A stretch of DNA of 60,775 nucleotides from Aquicoccus porphyridii (GTDB lineage: Bacteria; Pseudomonadota; Alphaproteobacteria; Rhodobacterales; Rhodobacteraceae): positions 1 through 60,775 of the forward strand of contig NZ_VINQ01000021.1 in NCBI RefSeq assembly GCF_008369105.1, written 5' to 3'. The notes under the pieces are model-generated. The model saw nothing but the letters and a program-made list of their open reading frames with translations, was not told the origin of the DNA and made no database searches. The position numbers were made by a program, and so were the translations under genes. Positions 60,629-60,775 of this stretch are shown here, piece by piece (within the stretch, counting starts at the first letter, position 1; every line of letters starts with the position of its first letter).

Positions 60629-60775
60629 TGTGAACAGGCGTGCAAAATTGACCCCGTAGCGGGGTAATCGGCGTCCAAAAGTGACCCCCCTGATATTTCT
60701 GTTTTGATGCTTCCTCAGATGCATGAGGGAGCGAGTTGGGGATGTTGGTTGTGGAGACGATTGCGAAGATCAGGC
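60629..60775 (+). mobile_element. Left end of an IS21-family element (cut by the window end)
   Basis: TGTGAACAGGCGTGCAAA begins at 60629, followed by repeated boxes GCAAAATTGACCCC and TCCAAAAGTGACCCC, the transposase-binding repeats of IS21 ends. The istA start follows at 60742. It interrupts ydcF. Confidence 0.7.
60742..60775 (+). CDS. istA: IS21-family transposase IstA, first 11 codons
   Basis: ATG 60742 encodes MLVVETIAKIR, a typical IstA start, preceded by GAGTTGGGG. The rest lies outside the window, so activity cannot be judged. Confidence 0.6.
   Translation, partial: MLVVETIAKIR

Noticed and set aside
1-60775. The window as a complete circular plasmid
   Set aside because: Joining the last base to the first continues neither IstA nor the SSB frame, so the ends are arbitrary or an assembly break at IS21.

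Overview
The window looks like a plasmid or chromid segment from a marine-type alphaproteobacterium, most likely Rhodobacteraceae (Roseobacter group). The reasons are a repABC replicon, a MarR-type exopolysaccharide (EPS) regulator, RepB-family partition proteins, Rhodobacteraceae-like H-NS and SSB proteins, and GC-rich codon use. No rRNA, tRNA or CRISPR array was seen. The window does not appear to close into a circle: it starts inside an ssb-like gene and ends inside an IS21-type element.

Layout. (1) 1-6.4 kb: partial ssb, an H-NS-family protein, and a two-gene, translationally coupled pair made of an OLD-family ATPase/TOPRIM nuclease and a nuclease-nSTAND NTPase fusion. The pair is a strong candidate anti-phage or anti-plasmid system. 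(2) 6.2-15.1 kb: plasmid backbone with a large broken ParB-like gene, two identical parS-type palindromes, repC, a predicted counter-transcribed RNA, repB, repA, a VapBC-type toxin-antitoxin module and a serine resolvase. (3) 15.1-28.8 kb: mobile-element zone with an IS200/IS605 element, a tyrosine recombinase and four tniA-tniB-tniQ (Tn5053/Tn402-like) modules. Two modules are complete (19404-23148 and 24782-28439) and two are deleted remnants. One complete element sits inside the tniQ of a close relative. (4) 28.8-52.3 kb: EPS or capsule locus on the minus strand with five glycosyltransferases, a Wzy-like polymerase, a Wzx-like flippase, two sulfotransferases, two methyltransferases, an acyltransferase, the nucleotide-sugar enzymes Uxs, TviB-like, UDP-glucuronate epimerase and Ugd, and a MarR-type regulator. 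It is interrupted by IS256, ISL3 and IS1634 elements. (5) 52.7-56.3 kb: a RepB-like pair plus a decayed large serine recombinase. (6) 56.4-60.8 kb: a NusG/RfaH-like antiterminator, galE and galU on the plus strand, followed by a graveyard of duplicated EPS-locus fragments (ydcF, nusG and galU 3' ends), broken toxin-antitoxin genes and an IS21 end.

How it works together. GalU makes UDP-glucose and GalE interconverts it with UDP-galactose. Ugd makes UDP-glucuronate, from which Uxs gives UDP-xylose and the 4-epimerase gives UDP-galacturonate. The TviB-like enzyme makes an N-acetyl-hexosaminuronate donor. Five glycosyltransferases would assemble a repeat unit, Wzx would flip it and Wzy would polymerise it. 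The sulfotransferases, methyltransferases and acyltransferase would decorate it, so a sulfated, uronate- and xylose-containing polysaccharide is a reasonable inference. An initiating phosphoglycosyltransferase and Wza/Wzc export proteins are not in the window.

A recurring theme is decay by single events: frameshifts and nonsense codons (several CAG-to-TAG) in ParB-like, recombinase, transposase, toxin-antitoxin and ydcF genes. The replication genes and most EPS genes stay open.
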